From SG8-41 sp044867805 (GTDB taxonomy: Bacteria; Pseudomonadota; Gammaproteobacteria; Burkholderiales; SG8-41), in contig JBIOVQ010000364.1 of the NCBI GenBank assembly GCA_044867805.1, forward strand, positions 1 to 14,041: a stretch of 14,041 bases of DNA, in the 5' to 3' direction. The stretch's first letter is position 1. The number at the start of each line of letters is the position of its first letter. The notes under the pieces are model-generated. The model was not told the origin of the DNA, ran no database searches, and was given only the letters and a program-made list of their open reading frames with translations. Below are positions 13,873-14,041 of the stretch, in pieces. A program made the translations under genes and the position numbers.

Positions 13873-14001
13873 AACCTCTCAACGCGGAGGACGCGGTGGA
13901 CGCCGAGGAAGCCAAGATGCGAGGAAAAACATTTGGATCATTTGTTGGGCCCCTGTCTCTGCGTCCCTCTGCGTCCTCTGCGCCCTCGGCGATTAGAGGT
14001 T
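13873..14001. repeat. Long imperfect hairpin of inverted nonamers (ACGCGGAGG family)
   Basis: The left arm starts AACCTCT (13873-13879) and continues as ACGCGGAGG, ACGCGGTGG and ACGCCGAGG (13882-13908). The right arm (about 13955-14001) holds inverted copies read on the other strand as CGCCGAGGG, CGCAGAGGA and CGCAGAGGG, and ends with AGAGGTT (13995-14001), the exact complement of the outer left end. About 36 positions can pair, with mismatches concentrated at one or two positions per unit. It follows the kinase gene by 11 bases and has no T-run. CGCAGAGGA-type arrays occur widely in GC-rich Gram-negative genomes, as I recall. Confidence 0.85.
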
Positions 14002-14021
14002 ACCGTCCTGCAGCAATCCGT

Positions 14022-14041
14022 ATGAGCGAGGACGCGCGAGG
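14022..14041 (+). CDS. Possible start of a further gene, cut by the window end
   Basis: An ATG at 14022 opens the frame MSEDAR and runs to the window end. No clear Shine-Dalgarno sequence precedes it, and only six codons are visible, so the product cannot be named. Its position after the repeat hairpin and on the same strand as the kinase gene is the only further support. Confidence 0.25.

Overview
The window comes from a GC-rich proteobacterium, most likely a betaproteobacterium. The grounds are codon usage, the order fmdB - DUF502 gene - aspS, and an MFS gene divergent from uvrA with ssb nearby. I recall both arrangements from Betaproteobacteria; this is memory, not a search. It looks like chromosomal housekeeping DNA with accessory genes inserted. 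I see no insertion sequence, CRISPR array, tRNA or rRNA.

Layout. Bases 1-4362 are read leftward: an MFS exporter (TTG start), an FmdB zinc-ribbon protein with its own likely promoter, a DUF502 membrane protein, and aspS, which is cut by the window edge and carries non-discriminating-type residues. A Tat-exported alpha/beta hydrolase with a Cys nucleophile (4480-5343) diverges from the MFS gene and converges on ssb (5397-5858, leftward). A 444-base gap then leads to a rightward pair: a CPA2-type cation/proton antiporter (6303-7505) and a universal stress protein (7508-7924). The UspA stop abuts the stop of a leftward YajR-like MFS gene (7925-9130), with no base between. That gene is divergent from uvrA (9312-12266). 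A MOFRL glycerate 2-kinase (12584-13861) and possibly the first codons of another gene end the window.

Two things are not explained by the gene list. First, the antiporter/UspA pair has a leader of about 160 bases with four successive hairpins. The last is a perfect 9-bp stem that buries the Shine-Dalgarno sequence, which looks like a switchable, possibly ion-sensing, RNA. Second, five gaps carry the same architecture built from different sequences: a few tandem copies of a 7-, 8- or 9-base unit, then the same unit inverted. Units are GTGATTC, GAGTGATT, GTAAGCG, GGATGAA and ACGCGGAGG. A sixth array, GGTGATG x3, supplies the last codons and the stop of the glycerate kinase gene. Separately, uvrA contains an in-frame, palindrome-derived insertion (LTPDPSP type) of about 25 residues just before its first zinc-finger module.

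Functionally, aspS (translation), ssb and uvrA (replication and repair) are core genes. The antiporter/UspA pair is a plausible ion- or pH-stress unit inserted between the MFS gene and ssb. The hydrolase, the two MFS transporters and the glycerate kinase are metabolic or accessory genes.
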